64,000 nt of DNA, from positions 102,129-166,128 of the forward strand of contig NZ_JACSDK010000019.1 of the NCBI RefSeq assembly GCF_014925385.1, in the 5' to 3' direction. Below the pieces are notes generated by a model. The model did no database searches. It had not been told where the DNA came from and saw nothing but the letters and a program-made list of their open reading frames with translations. Made by a program: the position numbers and the translations under genes. The DNA is from Pelagibius marinus. GTDB lineage: Bacteria > Pseudomonadota > Alphaproteobacteria > Kiloniellales > Kiloniellaceae. Each line of letters starts with the position of its first letter. Within the stretch, counting starts at the first letter, position 1. Below, one piece after another: positions 56,468-64,000 of the stretch.

Positions 56468-57481
56468 TTAGCCTTCCAGAGCCTCGCGGTAGGGGAAGAG
56501 GGCGGGCATGCCGCCGGTGTGCAGAAACACCACGGTGTCGTCCGCCGAGAACGCCCCGGCGTCGATCAGGCCGATGAGGCCGGCCATGGCCTTGCCGCTG
56601 TAGACCGGGTCGAGCAGCAGGCCCTCCAGGCGGGCACAGCGCCGCACCGCCTCGGCCATGGCTTCGGTGGGCAGGCCGTAGGCCTCTCCGGCGTAGCCCT
56701 GCTGCAGGGTCACCTTTTCTTCCGGAAAGGCGCCGGGCAGGGCAAGCCGCTCCCAGACCTCGCCGGCCAGGCGGCGGACGTCGCCCGCCACCGCTTCGGG
56801 GTGGGCGTCGACATCGATGCCGATGACGCGGACCGCCGGATCGATGGCGGCGAAGCCGGCGGTGAGGCCGGCCTGGGTGCCGCCGCTGGAGGAGGCCTGC
56901 ACCACCGCCGCGATCTTTTCCCCCTGCGCCGCCGCCTGGGCCGACAGCTCCGCCGCGGCGGCGGCATAGCCCAGGGCGCCGGTGGCGTTGGAGCCGCCGG
57001 TCGGGATCAGGTAGGGCGTCCTGCCGTCGCGGCGCAGGGACTCGGCCAGGGCTTCCATGGCCGCCACCCGGTCGGTGTCGCCGTCGTGCAGATGCACCTT
57101 GGCCCCGAACAGCCGGTCGAGCTGGATGTTGCCGCCCAGCTCGTAGTCCAGCCCGCCCCAGGGCACCACGCGGGTCAGCACCAGCTCGCAGGCCAGGCCC
57201 AGCTTGGCCGCCGCCGCCGCCGTCTGGCGCACGTGGTTGGACTGCACGCCGCCGGTGGAAATCACCGTGTCGGCGCCCCGCGCCAGCGCCTCGGCCATGA
57301 GGAACTCCAGCTTGCGCGTCTTGTTGCCGCCCAGGCCGAGGCCGGTGCAGTCGTCGCGCTTCACCAGCAGCCGCGGCCCGCCCAGTGCCGCGCCGAGGCG
57401 CGCCAGGGGCTCCAGCGGCGTCGGCAGGTGGGCGAGAGCGTGGCGCGGGATGTTCTCAAGAGCGCCGAGGGGTGCGGGCAT
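56468..57481 (-). CDS. D-cysteine desulfhydrase / ACC deaminase-like PLP enzyme
   Basis: 337 residues from ATG 57481. Fold-type II PLP enzyme: LVKRDDCTGLGLGGNKTRKLEFLM (PLP lysine in GGNKTRKLE), STGGVQSNHVRQTAAAAAKLG (serine/asparagine near cofactor phosphate), PTGGSNATGALGY and SSSGGTQAGLTAGF. These match D-cysteine desulfhydrase and ACC deaminase, which are hard to separate by sequence. YSGKAMAGLIGLI and FLHTGG close the enzyme. Frame open to 57532. It is followed on the same strand by the C-x32-C cluster, and ppa is 10 bases upstream. Confidence 0.88.
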   Translation of the reverse strand: MPAPLGALENIPRHALAHLPTPLEPLARLGAALGGPRLLVKRDDCTGLGLGGNKTRKLEFLMAEALARGADTVISTGGVQSNHVRQTAAAAAKLGLACELVLTRVVPWGGLDYELGGNIQLDRLFGAKVHLHDGDTDRVAAMEALAESLRRDGRTPYLIPTGGSNATGALGYAAAAAELSAQAAAQGEKIAAVVQASSSGGTQAGLTAGFAAIDPAVRVIGIDVDAHPEAVAGDVRRLAGEVWERLALPGAFPEEKVTLQQGYAGEAYGLPTEAMAEAVRRCARLEGLLLDPVYSGKAMAGLIGLIDAGAFSADDTVVFLHTGGMPALFPYREALEG

Positions 57482-57491
57482 GGGTGCCGTC

Positions 57492-58028
57492 CTAGCCGAC
57501 TTTGTCCGTTTCGGCCTTGATCGCCTGTTCAATCATGCGGCAGGCCTCGTCGGCTTCGCCCCAACGCTTGATCTTCACCCACTTCTCGGCTTCCAGGTCC
57601 TTGTAGTGGGCGAAGAAGTGCGCGATCTGGTCGAGCAGGATCTTCGGCAGGCCACGGTAGGAGGACACGTTGGTGTAGAAAGGGTGCAACTCGTCGACCG
57701 GCACCGAGAGCACCTTTTCGTCCTCGCCGGCCTCGTCCTCCATGATCAGGACGCCGATCGGACGCACCCGCACCACCGCACCGGCGATGACCGGCACCGA
57801 GCTGACGATCAGCACGTCCACCGGGTCGCCGTCGTCGGCGAGGGTATGGGGGATGAAGCCGTAGTTGAGCGGGTACTGCATCGAGGTGTGCAGGAAGCGG
57901 TCGACAAAGATCGCGCCCGATTCCTTGTCCATCTCGTATTTCACCGGGTGTGCGCCCAGAGGCACTTCAACGATAGCGTTCAAATCCCACGGGGGATTCT
58001 TGCCAACCGGGATTTTGCTGATATCCAA
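57492..58028 (-). CDS. ppa: Soluble inorganic pyrophosphatase
   Basis: 178 residues, family I cytoplasmic enzyme. MDISKIPVGKNPPWDLNAIVEVP opens it, KYEMDKESGAIFVDR and YPLNYGFIPHTLADDGDPVDVLI (the DxDPxD metal motif) are catalytic, and GEADEACRMIEQAI ends it. Start TTG 58028 has GAGGAG upstream. It is the second pyrophosphatase in the window, the membrane one being hppA. Upstream gap is A/T-rich with a promoter candidate. Confidence 0.96.
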   Translation of the reverse strand: MDISKIPVGKNPPWDLNAIVEVPLGAHPVKYEMDKESGAIFVDRFLHTSMQYPLNYGFIPHTLADDGDPVDVLIVSSVPVIAGAVVRVRPIGVLIMEDEAGEDEKVLSVPVDELHPFYTNVSSYRGLPKILLDQIAHFFAHYKDLEAEKWVKIKRWGEADEACRMIEQAIKAETDKVG

Positions 58029-58115
58029 CGGTTTCTCCTCAGTTTCCGGGGGCTTTGCCCCAAATTTCCCACCGTTCCATCGGGCTTGTCTTTACGAATT
58101 GTTAACGTCGCGAGC

Positions 58116-58144
58116 CTATTAATAAACCGTTAGCGCGAACTCAA
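58116..58144 (-). promoter_or_regulatory. Possible sigma-70 promoter of ppa
   Basis: Read on the minus strand: TTGAGT (58144-58139), 17-base spacer, TAATAG (58121-58116). The surrounding gap (58029-58318) is A/T-rich, most at 58156-58190, and also carries the upstream region of the histidine kinase. Confidence 0.4.
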
Positions 58145-58318
58145 GCGCTGACGAACAAAACAAAATAAATAACTGATTTACATAGAAAATTGTCGCGTCC
58201 CTTGGCCGCTCCTGAACGGCGATGCAGACGGTTCCCTGTCTTGAGGCGGCAGGAAGGGATGAAGAACCATTAACTGTGGCTCTATGGCCTTTTTGCGGGT
58301 CTTTGGCAAGAAGGCAGC

Positions 58319-60601
58319 GTGGTGGACGCTCCCGTCGGCAGGGTGCCGCGGGTGAGCTACCGGGCCCAGCATGATGCGATACGGAACGGTATGAACGTGA
58401 AGGACACATCAAAGCGCAGACTGCTGTCGCGTTGGCCGGCCGCGTTCATCGCGGCGGTGCTGATCGGCACCACGGCGCTCGTCCTCTATGTCGAAGCCAG
58501 CATTTCGAAGCTCAAACAGGTCCTGCCCGTCGAGGTGCTGCGCCAGGAGCGCGACGTCGTCTTCATGATCGACGACCTGGCCGCCTTGCAGCAGGCCATC
58601 CGCGAGGCCCGCGCACTTCCGGGCATCGAGGGGCGCCAGGACATCATCGACCGTGTCGAACTGGTCGAGAGCCGCGTCAGCGAACTGACCGAGGCCTATT
58701 CCTTCAGCAACCAGATCGGCATCGCCTCGATGCACGCCACCCTGCGCCCGGTCGCCGCCGATCTGAAGCTGTGGCTAAGCGACGGCGTGCAGGGCCTGTC
58801 GCCGGATTCCGAGGTGGTGCTGGATCTGGCCGCCGAGCGCGTCGCCGCCGCACGCCAGGAGATCGTCAAGCAGTTCGGCGAGGCTAACGCCAACGCTCTC
58901 GCCATGCTGCAGGAGGAGGCGACGGACCTGGAGCGCTTCCGCGGCGCGTTGATCCTGGTGGTCATCGTCGTGGCTTCCCTGACCATCGTGCTGGTCGCCT
59001 TCATCTTCCGCGAGCGCCGCTCCGAACTGGCCGCCGCGGCCGCCCAGCAGCGCCTGCGGGAGTCCATCGAATCCCTGGCCGGCGGTTTCGCGCTCTTCGA
59101 CGCCAGCGAGAAGCTGGTGCTGTGCAACCGGCGCTACGGCGATCTCTATGCGGGTGTACGCGACATGCTGGTGCCGGGCATGAGCTTCGAGGAGCTGATC
59201 ACCGCGGCCGCTCGCTCCGGCAACTTCCCCGAGGCCAACGAGAACGCGGAGGTGTGGGTGCACAAGCAGCTGCAGCACTTCCGCAATCCCGGGCGCCCCT
59301 TCGAGATCGAGCTGCGCGACGGCACCTGGTTCCGCGTTGCCGAGCGGCGCACCGCCAACGGCGGCTTCGTGGTCATCTCCACCAACATCACCGAGCTGCG
59401 GCGGCGCGAGTCCGAGCTGCGCAGCATCGGCGAGGAACTGCGCCACAAGAACGTGCTGCTGGACGCCGCCCTGGACAACATGGCCCAGGGCCTGGCCATG
59501 TTCGACGTGAACCAGCGCATGATCATCTGCAACCAGCGCTTCCTCGATCTCTATAACCTGCCGGCCAGCATGTCCCAGCCGGGGACCGAGCTGGCGGAGA
59601 TCCTCAGCTGCACCGCCGATATGGAAGAGTTGGGACCGGAGCAGGCGAAGGCGTTGCGTCAACGCCGCCTTGCCACCGCTGCCAGCCCGGAGGAAACCAC
59701 CATGCAGGATTTCCTCTCCAGTGGGCGGGTCATCAACGTCGTGCACCGGCCCATGCCCGGCGGTGGTTCGCTGGCGACCTACGACGACGTCACCGGCAGC
59801 TACAGCGCCGAGCGTCAGCTGCGCCTTGCCAAGGAAGAGGCCGAACTGGCGAGCCGCGCCAAGTCCGACTTCCTGGCCAACGTCAGTCACGAACTGCGCA
59901 CGCCGCTGAACGCCATCATCGGCTTCTCGGAGATCATCAAGGACCAGCTTTTCGGGCCGATGGGCAACCAGCGTTACCGAGAGTACGCCATCGACATCCA
60001 CGACAGCGGCACGCACCTGCTGAGCCTCATCAACGACATTCTCGACCTCTCGAAGATCGAGGCCGGCAAGTTCGAGTTGCACGAAGAGGCCATCGACCTG
60101 GAGCGCGCCACCAAGTCCTGCTTCCGCATCATGCGCGACCGCGCTGAAGAAGCCGGCGTGGTGCTGGAGCACCGCTTCCCCGCGCAGGTGCCGAACCTCA
60201 AGGCAGATCCGCGCGCGGTGAAGCAGATCCTGCTGAACCTGCTGTCCAACGCGGTGAAGTTCACCGATCCGGGCGGCCGGGTTCTGGTCTACTCCTCCAT
60301 CAACCAGGAAGGCGGCCTGGTGCTGCACGTGGAGGACACGGGCATCGGTATCGCCGAGGCCGACATCGCCAAGGCCATGGCGCCCTTCGGTCAGGTGGAT
60401 TCATCCCTCAGCCGCAAGTACGAAGGTACCGGCCTCGGCCTGCCGTTGACCCGTCATCTGGTCGATCTCCACGAGGGCGACCTGACGCTCAGCAGCAACA
60501 TGGGGCAGGGCACGCACGTGTCCATCTGCTTTCCCAGCCACCGCTTGCTCGCCGCGCCGCTGCCCTTCGAGCCGCGCCGCATCGCCGGGAAATCCGCCTG
60601 A
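58319..60601 (+). CDS. PAS-domain sensor histidine kinase (orphan)
   Basis: 760 residues. TM1 about 40-60, periplasmic helical domain to about 208, TM2 about 209-230, then two PAS domains (SIESLAGGFALFDASEKLVLCNRRY and ALDNMAQGLAMFDVNQRMIICNQRF, both PAS_7-like). HisKA with H524 in NVSHELRTPLNAIIGFSE and HATPase (LLNLLSNAVKF, DTGIGI, GTGLGLPLT) follow. GTG 58319 with AAGAAGG upstream is used; ATG 58391 is an alternative. No response regulator is adjacent. Followed 120 bases on by a PAS_5 gene. Confidence 0.93.
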   Translation: MVDAPVGRVPRVSYRAQHDAIRNGMNVKDTSKRRLLSRWPAAFIAAVLIGTTALVLYVEASISKLKQVLPVEVLRQERDVVFMIDDLAALQQAIREARALPGIEGRQDIIDRVELVESRVSELTEAYSFSNQIGIASMHATLRPVAADLKLWLSDGVQGLSPDSEVVLDLAAERVAAARQEIVKQFGEANANALAMLQEEATDLERFRGALILVVIVVASLTIVLVAFIFRERRSELAAAAAQQRLRESIESLAGGFALFDASEKLVLCNRRYGDLYAGVRDMLVPGMSFEELITAAARSGNFPEANENAEVWVHKQLQHFRNPGRPFEIELRDGTWFRVAERRTANGGFVVISTNITELRRRESELRSIGEELRHKNVLLDAALDNMAQGLAMFDVNQRMIICNQRFLDLYNLPASMSQPGTELAEILSCTADMEELGPEQAKALRQRRLATAASPEETTMQDFLSSGRVINVVHRPMPGGGSLATYDDVTGSYSAERQLRLAKEEAELASRAKSDFLANVSHELRTPLNAIIGFSEIIKDQLFGPMGNQRYREYAIDIHDSGTHLLSLINDILDLSKIEAGKFELHEEAIDLERATKSCFRIMRDRAEEAGVVLEHRFPAQVPNLKADPRAVKQILLNLLSNAVKFTDPGGRVLVYSSINQEGGLVLHVEDTGIGIAEADIAKAMAPFGQVDSSLSRKYEGTGLGLPLTRHLVDLHEGDLTLSSNMGQGTHVSICFPSHRLLAAPLPFEPRRIAGKSA

Positions 60602-60669
60602 GCCACTATACCTGAGATTGAACGATCCTTGCCGCGTTGCCGCTTCCCGCACGAATCGCTCGCAATGGC

Positions 60670-60683
60670 TACCATATATGGTA
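60670..60683. promoter_or_regulatory. Palindrome upstream of the PAS_5 gene
   Basis: Perfect 14-base palindrome TACCATATATGGTA, followed by TGGTAG, 38 bases before the PAS_5 start. A possible operator or the site of a promoter in a locally A/T-rich spot. Confidence 0.4.
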
Positions 60684-60721
60684 TGGTAGTGTGAGTTTGG
60701 GGGCACATCAGGGGGCTGGCC

Positions 60722-61249
60722 GTGCATCAGGCTTTCGATCCGGGGATCTTGCCGGACAACAAGCTGCGGCGCCTATACGACTACTGGCGATCTCGCTGCG
60801 GCGGCGGGACCTATCCCTCGCGCCGCGACATCGACCCCATCGACATTCCTGACCTTCTGCCCAACATCTTCCTTCTGGACGTCGTTGGTGACGCCCAGGA
60901 TTTTGTCTTCCGGCTGGCCGGAACGCTGGTCGAGGACGCCTTCAGCATGCCGCTGCGCGGCAAGTCCATTACCGAGATCCAGAAGGCGGCCGGAACGCCG
61001 ATCCCTGTGGAGCACCACGTCGAGGTCGCCCGCGGCGGCGGGCCGCGCTACCGCGAGGGCGAGATGCTGGTCGCCGGGCGCGACCACTGGAAGACCCACC
61101 GCCTGCTGCTGCCTCTGGCCAGCGACGGCTGCTCCGTCGACGTGCTGATGGGCGGGGCGATCTTCCTGCTGGGGGGGCGGATGGACGAGATGCCGGCGGA
61201 CCCCTGGAGCTACAGCCGGCCGGCCGGCGACCCGCCTTTGGGTTTCTAG
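60722..61249 (+). CDS. PAS_5 domain protein
   Basis: 175 residues. PAS_5 family common in alphaproteobacteria: LRRLYDYWRSRCGGGTYPSRRDIDPIDIPDLLPNIFLLDVV, then FRLAGTLVEDAF and LRGKSITEI. DHWKTHRLLLPLASDG and VLMGGAIFLL follow. No output domain. GTG 60722 with AGGGGG upstream. The role is unknown; the preceding histidine kinase also carries PAS domains. Confidence 0.88.
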   Translation: MHQAFDPGILPDNKLRRLYDYWRSRCGGGTYPSRRDIDPIDIPDLLPNIFLLDVVGDAQDFVFRLAGTLVEDAFSMPLRGKSITEIQKAAGTPIPVEHHVEVARGGGPRYREGEMLVAGRDHWKTHRLLLPLASDGCSVDVLMGGAIFLLGGRMDEMPADPWSYSRPAGDPPLGF

Positions 61250-61420
61250 CGAAAAAGGCCCGGAAAACCTTGCCAGGAACCCGCGCGACGGCCGCGGGAA
61301 CGCCTCAATTTTGCCTCACAGTCGTGGTCACCTTGTCAGCTAGCTTCGCTTGTGTTTGCCTGAAGACGCATAAGCACGAGAAGCGCGGCTCAACCGCGAA
61401 ATAGGGAGAACTTGGCGGCC

Positions 61421-61924
61421 ATGAATATGACGAAACCATCGCGCCGTTTGCCTGCGGGCCCGGATACGGCGGCGGGTGTGCGCCCGGGACCGGGCGTTTT
61501 AGGCTTGGCGAGAGGCGCGGAGACGGCCAAGGAGGCGCCGGAAAGGGAGCCTGGCACCGAAGGCACCCTCATTGTCGGTGAGGGCATTCAGGTTAAGGGC
61601 GAGATCCAGTCCTGCGACAAGCTGATCGTCGAAGGCAAGGTCGAGGCCTCGCTCGAAGCGGCGGAACTGACGGTACGCGAGGGCGGCGTCTACCACGGCA
61701 AGGCGGTGGTGAAGTCGGCCAGCATCGACGGCCGCTTCGACGGCGACCTGACGGTCGACGGGCTGCTGACCATCCAGGCAGGTGGCAGGGTGAGCGGCGC
61801 CCTGCGTTACCGCGACCTGAAGATCGAGAGGGGCGGACGCCTGAGCGGCGATATCGACCTGCTGGACGACGCGGTGGCCCCGGCGCCGCAGGAAGAGCGG
61901 CTCGAAGAGGCCGCGGCGCGCTGA
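61421..61924 (+). CDS. Bactofilin family protein
   Basis: 167 residues from ATG 61421 (TTG 61412 is in frame but too close to the ribosome site AGGGAGAA). The bactofilin domain (about 45-145) is a beta-helix: GTLIVGEGIQVKGEIQSCDKLIVEGKVEASLEAAELTVREGGVYHGKAVVKSASIDGRFDGDLTVDGLLTI. N- and C-terminal tails are disordered and the latter acidic. Bactofilins polymerise without nucleotides at the membrane. No adjacent peptidase. Confidence 0.92.
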   Translation: MNMTKPSRRLPAGPDTAAGVRPGPGVLGLARGAETAKEAPEREPGTEGTLIVGEGIQVKGEIQSCDKLIVEGKVEASLEAAELTVREGGVYHGKAVVKSASIDGRFDGDLTVDGLLTIQAGGRVSGALRYRDLKIERGGRLSGDIDLLDDAVAPAPQEERLEEAAAR

Positions 61925-61937
61925 ACCGGCGGCGGTC

Positions 61938-62912
61938 TCAAGCCGGCGTCAGGCGGCGCCAGATCTCACGCTGCACCGGGATGTAGCCGGCGGCCCGCAC
62001 GGCCATGTGCGGGGCCAGCAGACGGTCGGCGGCGGGCAGGGCGTGGAACGGCAGGCCCGGATAGGCATGATGGGCCGTGTGCAGGTTCATGTGCCAGCTG
62101 AGCGCCGCCAGCGGCGCGGCGGTCAGCGTGCTGCGGCTGTTGGCCAGCAGGTCGCGCAGTGGCGGACAGCCCGTGTGCTCCGCCAGCAGGTAGAGCCGCA
62201 GGGCCGGCTGGCCCAGCAGCGCTGGAATCACCCAGAGCAAGAGCAGTACATCGCTGCCGGCCAGCAGGCCGGCACCGGCGATGAGGCCATAGCCGGCCAG
62301 GTGCAGGCGCGCCTCCCGCACGATGGCCGGGCGCAGCCGCGCGGTGATGTAGGGCTCGAGCGTGCGGCCCAGAGCATGGCGCCAGGTGGTGGCCAGCCGC
62401 TCGGCCCAGTAGGGCAGGCCGGAGACGTGCAGCAGATAGGCGCTGCGGGTCGCCAGCGGCGGCCCTGCGAGTTCCGGGTCGCGCGTCGGGTCCTGGGTGA
62501 AGCGGTGGTGCTGCAGGTGGAAGGCGCGGAAGTAGCCCGCCGGCAGCAGCAGCAGGAAGCCGCAGAGGGTGGCGACTCCATCGTTCAGGCGGCGGCTGCG
62601 GAAGGCCGTCCGATGGATCGTCTCGTGCAGCGGGGCGAAGAGAAAAATCAGCACGACGCCCTGCGCCAGAAGGGCGGGAGCTATCCAGAAACCGCCGCTG
62701 CTCCACAGCACCAACGCGCTGGTCAGCGCCAGCAGGGACAGGTGGCCGGTGAGGTGGCGCAGTCCCTTGGCGTCGCTGGGCGTGGACAGCGCCTTCAGGG
62801 TCTGCGTGTCGAGAGCGGCGCGCTGCCCAAGCTGGGAGACTGGGGCCGGGGAGACTGGGGCCGGGGGGACTGGGGCCGGGGGGATTGGGACCGGAGAGAC
62901 GTCGTCATCCAT
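61938..62912 (-). CDS. Fatty acid desaturase
   Basis: 324 residues with several membrane helices and the three histidine boxes of the desaturase family: HETIH (about 95), HLQHH (about 129) and HTAHH (about 281). Diiron enzyme, acting on lipid acyl chains or a related substrate; position of desaturation unknown. N-terminal residues about 5-24 are a PV-rich repeat encoded by a 15-bp tandem repeat. Downstream of fghA on the same strand with 15 bases between stop and start. Confidence 0.9.
   Translation of the reverse strand: MDDDVSPVPIPPAPVPPAPVSPAPVSQLGQRAALDTQTLKALSTPSDAKGLRHLTGHLSLLALTSALVLWSSGGFWIAPALLAQGVVLIFLFAPLHETIHRTAFRSRRLNDGVATLCGFLLLLPAGYFRAFHLQHHRFTQDPTRDPELAGPPLATRSAYLLHVSGLPYWAERLATTWRHALGRTLEPYITARLRPAIVREARLHLAGYGLIAGAGLLAGSDVLLLLWVIPALLGQPALRLYLLAEHTGCPPLRDLLANSRSTLTAAPLAALSWHMNLHTAHHAYPGLPFHALPAADRLLAPHMAVRAAGYIPVQREIWRRLTPA
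62836..62895. repeat. 15-bp tandem repeat in the N-terminus of the desaturase
   Basis: Four 15-base units (62836, 62851, 62866, 62881), consensus GAGACTGGGGCCGGG, the last degenerate. On the minus strand they encode PAPVS/PAPVP pentapeptides, in frame. Confidence 0.9.
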
Positions 62913-62927
62913 GGCCGCGCCCTCGTT

Positions 62928-63773
62928 TCATCCGCAGAGAATCTTGGCGTGGTGGCGCAGGTGGTCCTCCATGAAGCTCTGGATGAAATAGTAGCTGTGG
63001 TCGTAGTCCGGCTGCATGCGCAGCTCGAAGTGCTGGCCGGCATCCTCGCAGGCTTCCACCAGCAGGTCCGGCAGCAGCTGTTCGCTGAGGAAGGGGTCCT
63101 CGACCCCCTGGTCGATGAACAGCAGGGCGTCGGAAGGCTGCCTGCGGATCAGCGCGCAGGCGTCGTAGTCCTGCCAGGCCGTCTCGTCCTTGCCGAGGTA
63201 GCCGGTGAGGGCCTTCTGCCCCCAGGGACACTGGCTGGGCGCGACGATGGGCGCGAAGGCCGAGACCGACTTGTAGGTGCCGGGGTTCTTCAGATGAATG
63301 GTCAACGCGCCGTGGCCGCCCATGGAATGGCCCATGATGCCCTGGTGCCCCATGTCGGCCGGGAAGTGCTCGGCGATCAAGGCAGGCAATTCCTTGGTGA
63401 TGTAGGAGTACATGCGGTAGCGGCCCGACCAGGGTTTGACGGTGGCATCGAGGTAGAAGCCGGCGCCGGTGCCGAAGTCGTAGTCGTCGTCTTCGCCCGG
63501 GTAGCCCGCCCCGCGCGGTGAGGTGTCCGGGGCCAGCACCATGACTCCCAGCTCCGCCGCGACGCGTTGCGCCCCGGCCTTTTCGGTGAAGTTCGCCTCG
63601 GTGCAGGTCAGCCCCGAAAGATAGGTGACCAGCGGCACCTTGTTGCCGCCCTTGGCCTGGGGCGGCTGGAAGACAGCGAAGTTCATGGTACCGCCGCAGG
63701 CTTCCGACTCGTGGCTGTAGAAACCCTGCGTCCCCTCGAAGCAGCGTTGCTGACTGTTGACTATAAGATCCAT
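62928..63773 (-). CDS. fghA: S-formylglutathione hydrolase
   Basis: 281 residues, hydrolyses S-formylglutathione to formate and glutathione. Esterase D-like: GGTMNFAVFQPP, PLVTYLSGLTCTEANFTEKAGAQ, GHSMGGHGAL with catalytic serine and RYRMYSYITKELPALI. PDYDHSYYFIQSFMEDHLRHHA holds the catalytic histidine. It follows a class III alcohol dehydrogenase gene, forming the glutathione-dependent formaldehyde route. Confidence 0.97.
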   Translation of the reverse strand: MDLIVNSQQRCFEGTQGFYSHESEACGGTMNFAVFQPPQAKGGNKVPLVTYLSGLTCTEANFTEKAGAQRVAAELGVMVLAPDTSPRGAGYPGEDDDYDFGTGAGFYLDATVKPWSGRYRMYSYITKELPALIAEHFPADMGHQGIMGHSMGGHGALTIHLKNPGTYKSVSAFAPIVAPSQCPWGQKALTGYLGKDETAWQDYDACALIRRQPSDALLFIDQGVEDPFLSEQLLPDLLVEACEDAGQHFELRMQPDYDHSYYFIQSFMEDHLRHHAKILCG

Positions 63774-63905
63774 AACCGCCCCTAGCCTCGTGATCTCGCT
63801 GGATGTTGGGCGGCGGCGGTTCCCATCGTCAGCCGCCGCCCGACTCGGGCCATAATAGCGCTTTTGGGCTCCAGTCCGAATAGGCCGCTTGTCTAGCCGA
63901 TCGGC

Positions 63906-64000
63906 CTAGTAGACGACGACGGAGCGGATGGACTTGCCCTCGTGCATGAGGTCGAAGCCCTTGTTGATCTCGTCGAGGGGCATGGTGTGGGTGATCAGGT
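63906..64000 (-). CDS. Class III alcohol dehydrogenase / S-(hydroxymethyl)glutathione dehydrogenase, C-terminus
   Basis: Only the last 30 residues are in the window: [21 protein letters not shown] followed by KSIRSVVVY and a stop. This is the conserved end of glutathione-dependent formaldehyde dehydrogenase. The gene continues beyond 64000. Upstream of fghA. Confidence 0.88.
   Translation of the reverse strand, partial: LITHTMPLDEINKGFDLMHEGKSIRSVVVY

Overview
The window is 64 kb of high-GC bacterial chromosome, densely packed with genes on both strands. I see no insertion sequences, prophage genes, CRISPR arrays or rRNA. Gene content and order point to an alphaproteobacterium near the Rhodospirillales/Kiloniellales. 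The evidence is a DUF177-rpmF-plsX-fabH-ihfA-merR block, an aminotransferase-hom-glpX-recJ block, a CBP3-type cytochrome bc1 chaperone, a K+-independent H+-pyrophosphatase, TRAP and tripartite tricarboxylate (TTT) transporters, class I PHA synthase, bactofilin, and DUF1194 and PAS_5 proteins. The species cannot be named from this sequence alone.

Layout. 1-10.4 kb: end of an MFS transporter, hppA, bamE, the bc1 chaperone, the rpmF/plsX/fabH lipid operon, ihfA-merR, tRNA-Pro(GGG), a YdcF protein and a SPOR lipoprotein. 10.4-22.3 kb: a HerA-like ATPase, cutA, small unknown proteins, an MFS carrier, a VOC protein, a large SARP/TPR regulator divergent from a HELVHH protein, a CoA-binding protein overlapping metY, an MscS channel, an enoyl-CoA hydratase and a thioesterase. 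22.3-33.3 kb: rplM-rpsI, gamma-carbonic anhydrase, a TTT transporter operon ending in a PaaK-like ligase, a 25-bp minisatellite, a methyltransferase, phaC and an OmpA lipoprotein. 33.4-39.9 kb: aminotransferase, hom, glpX, recJ, a DUF1194 protein and tRNA-Glu(UUC). 40-46.5 kb: a complete dctBD-dctPQM C4-dicarboxylate uptake locus. 46.5-53 kb: a GNAT protein, several small exported or unknown proteins (including a 26-residue membrane peptide), a TadD-like TPR lipoprotein and a two-lobed beta/gamma-crystallin-like protein. 53-64 kb: cobU and cbiB, a tandem cluster of four related small exported proteins, a D-cysteine desulfhydrase-like enzyme, soluble pyrophosphatase, a PAS histidine kinase, a PAS_5 protein, bactofilin, a desaturase and formaldehyde detoxification (fghA plus the end of a class III alcohol dehydrogenase).

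How it fits together. Most genes are housekeeping: fatty-acid initiation, translation, amino-acid synthesis, pyrophosphate hydrolysis, envelope assembly and repair. Two carboxylate uptake systems (TRAP and TTT) and PHA synthase suggest a heterotroph that scavenges organic acids and stores surplus carbon.

The best candidate for an undescribed system is the four-gene cluster at 54411-56350. It is two successive translationally coupled pairs, each an exported protein followed by a lipoprotein. All four proteins share a C-x32-C framework and the fourth gene abuts cbiB. Other points worth a look are a DctD-type regulator whose AAA+ domain lacks the GAFTGA loop, three tandem duplications that each span a stop codon, the 26-residue membrane peptide, and the SARP/HELVHH divergent pair.
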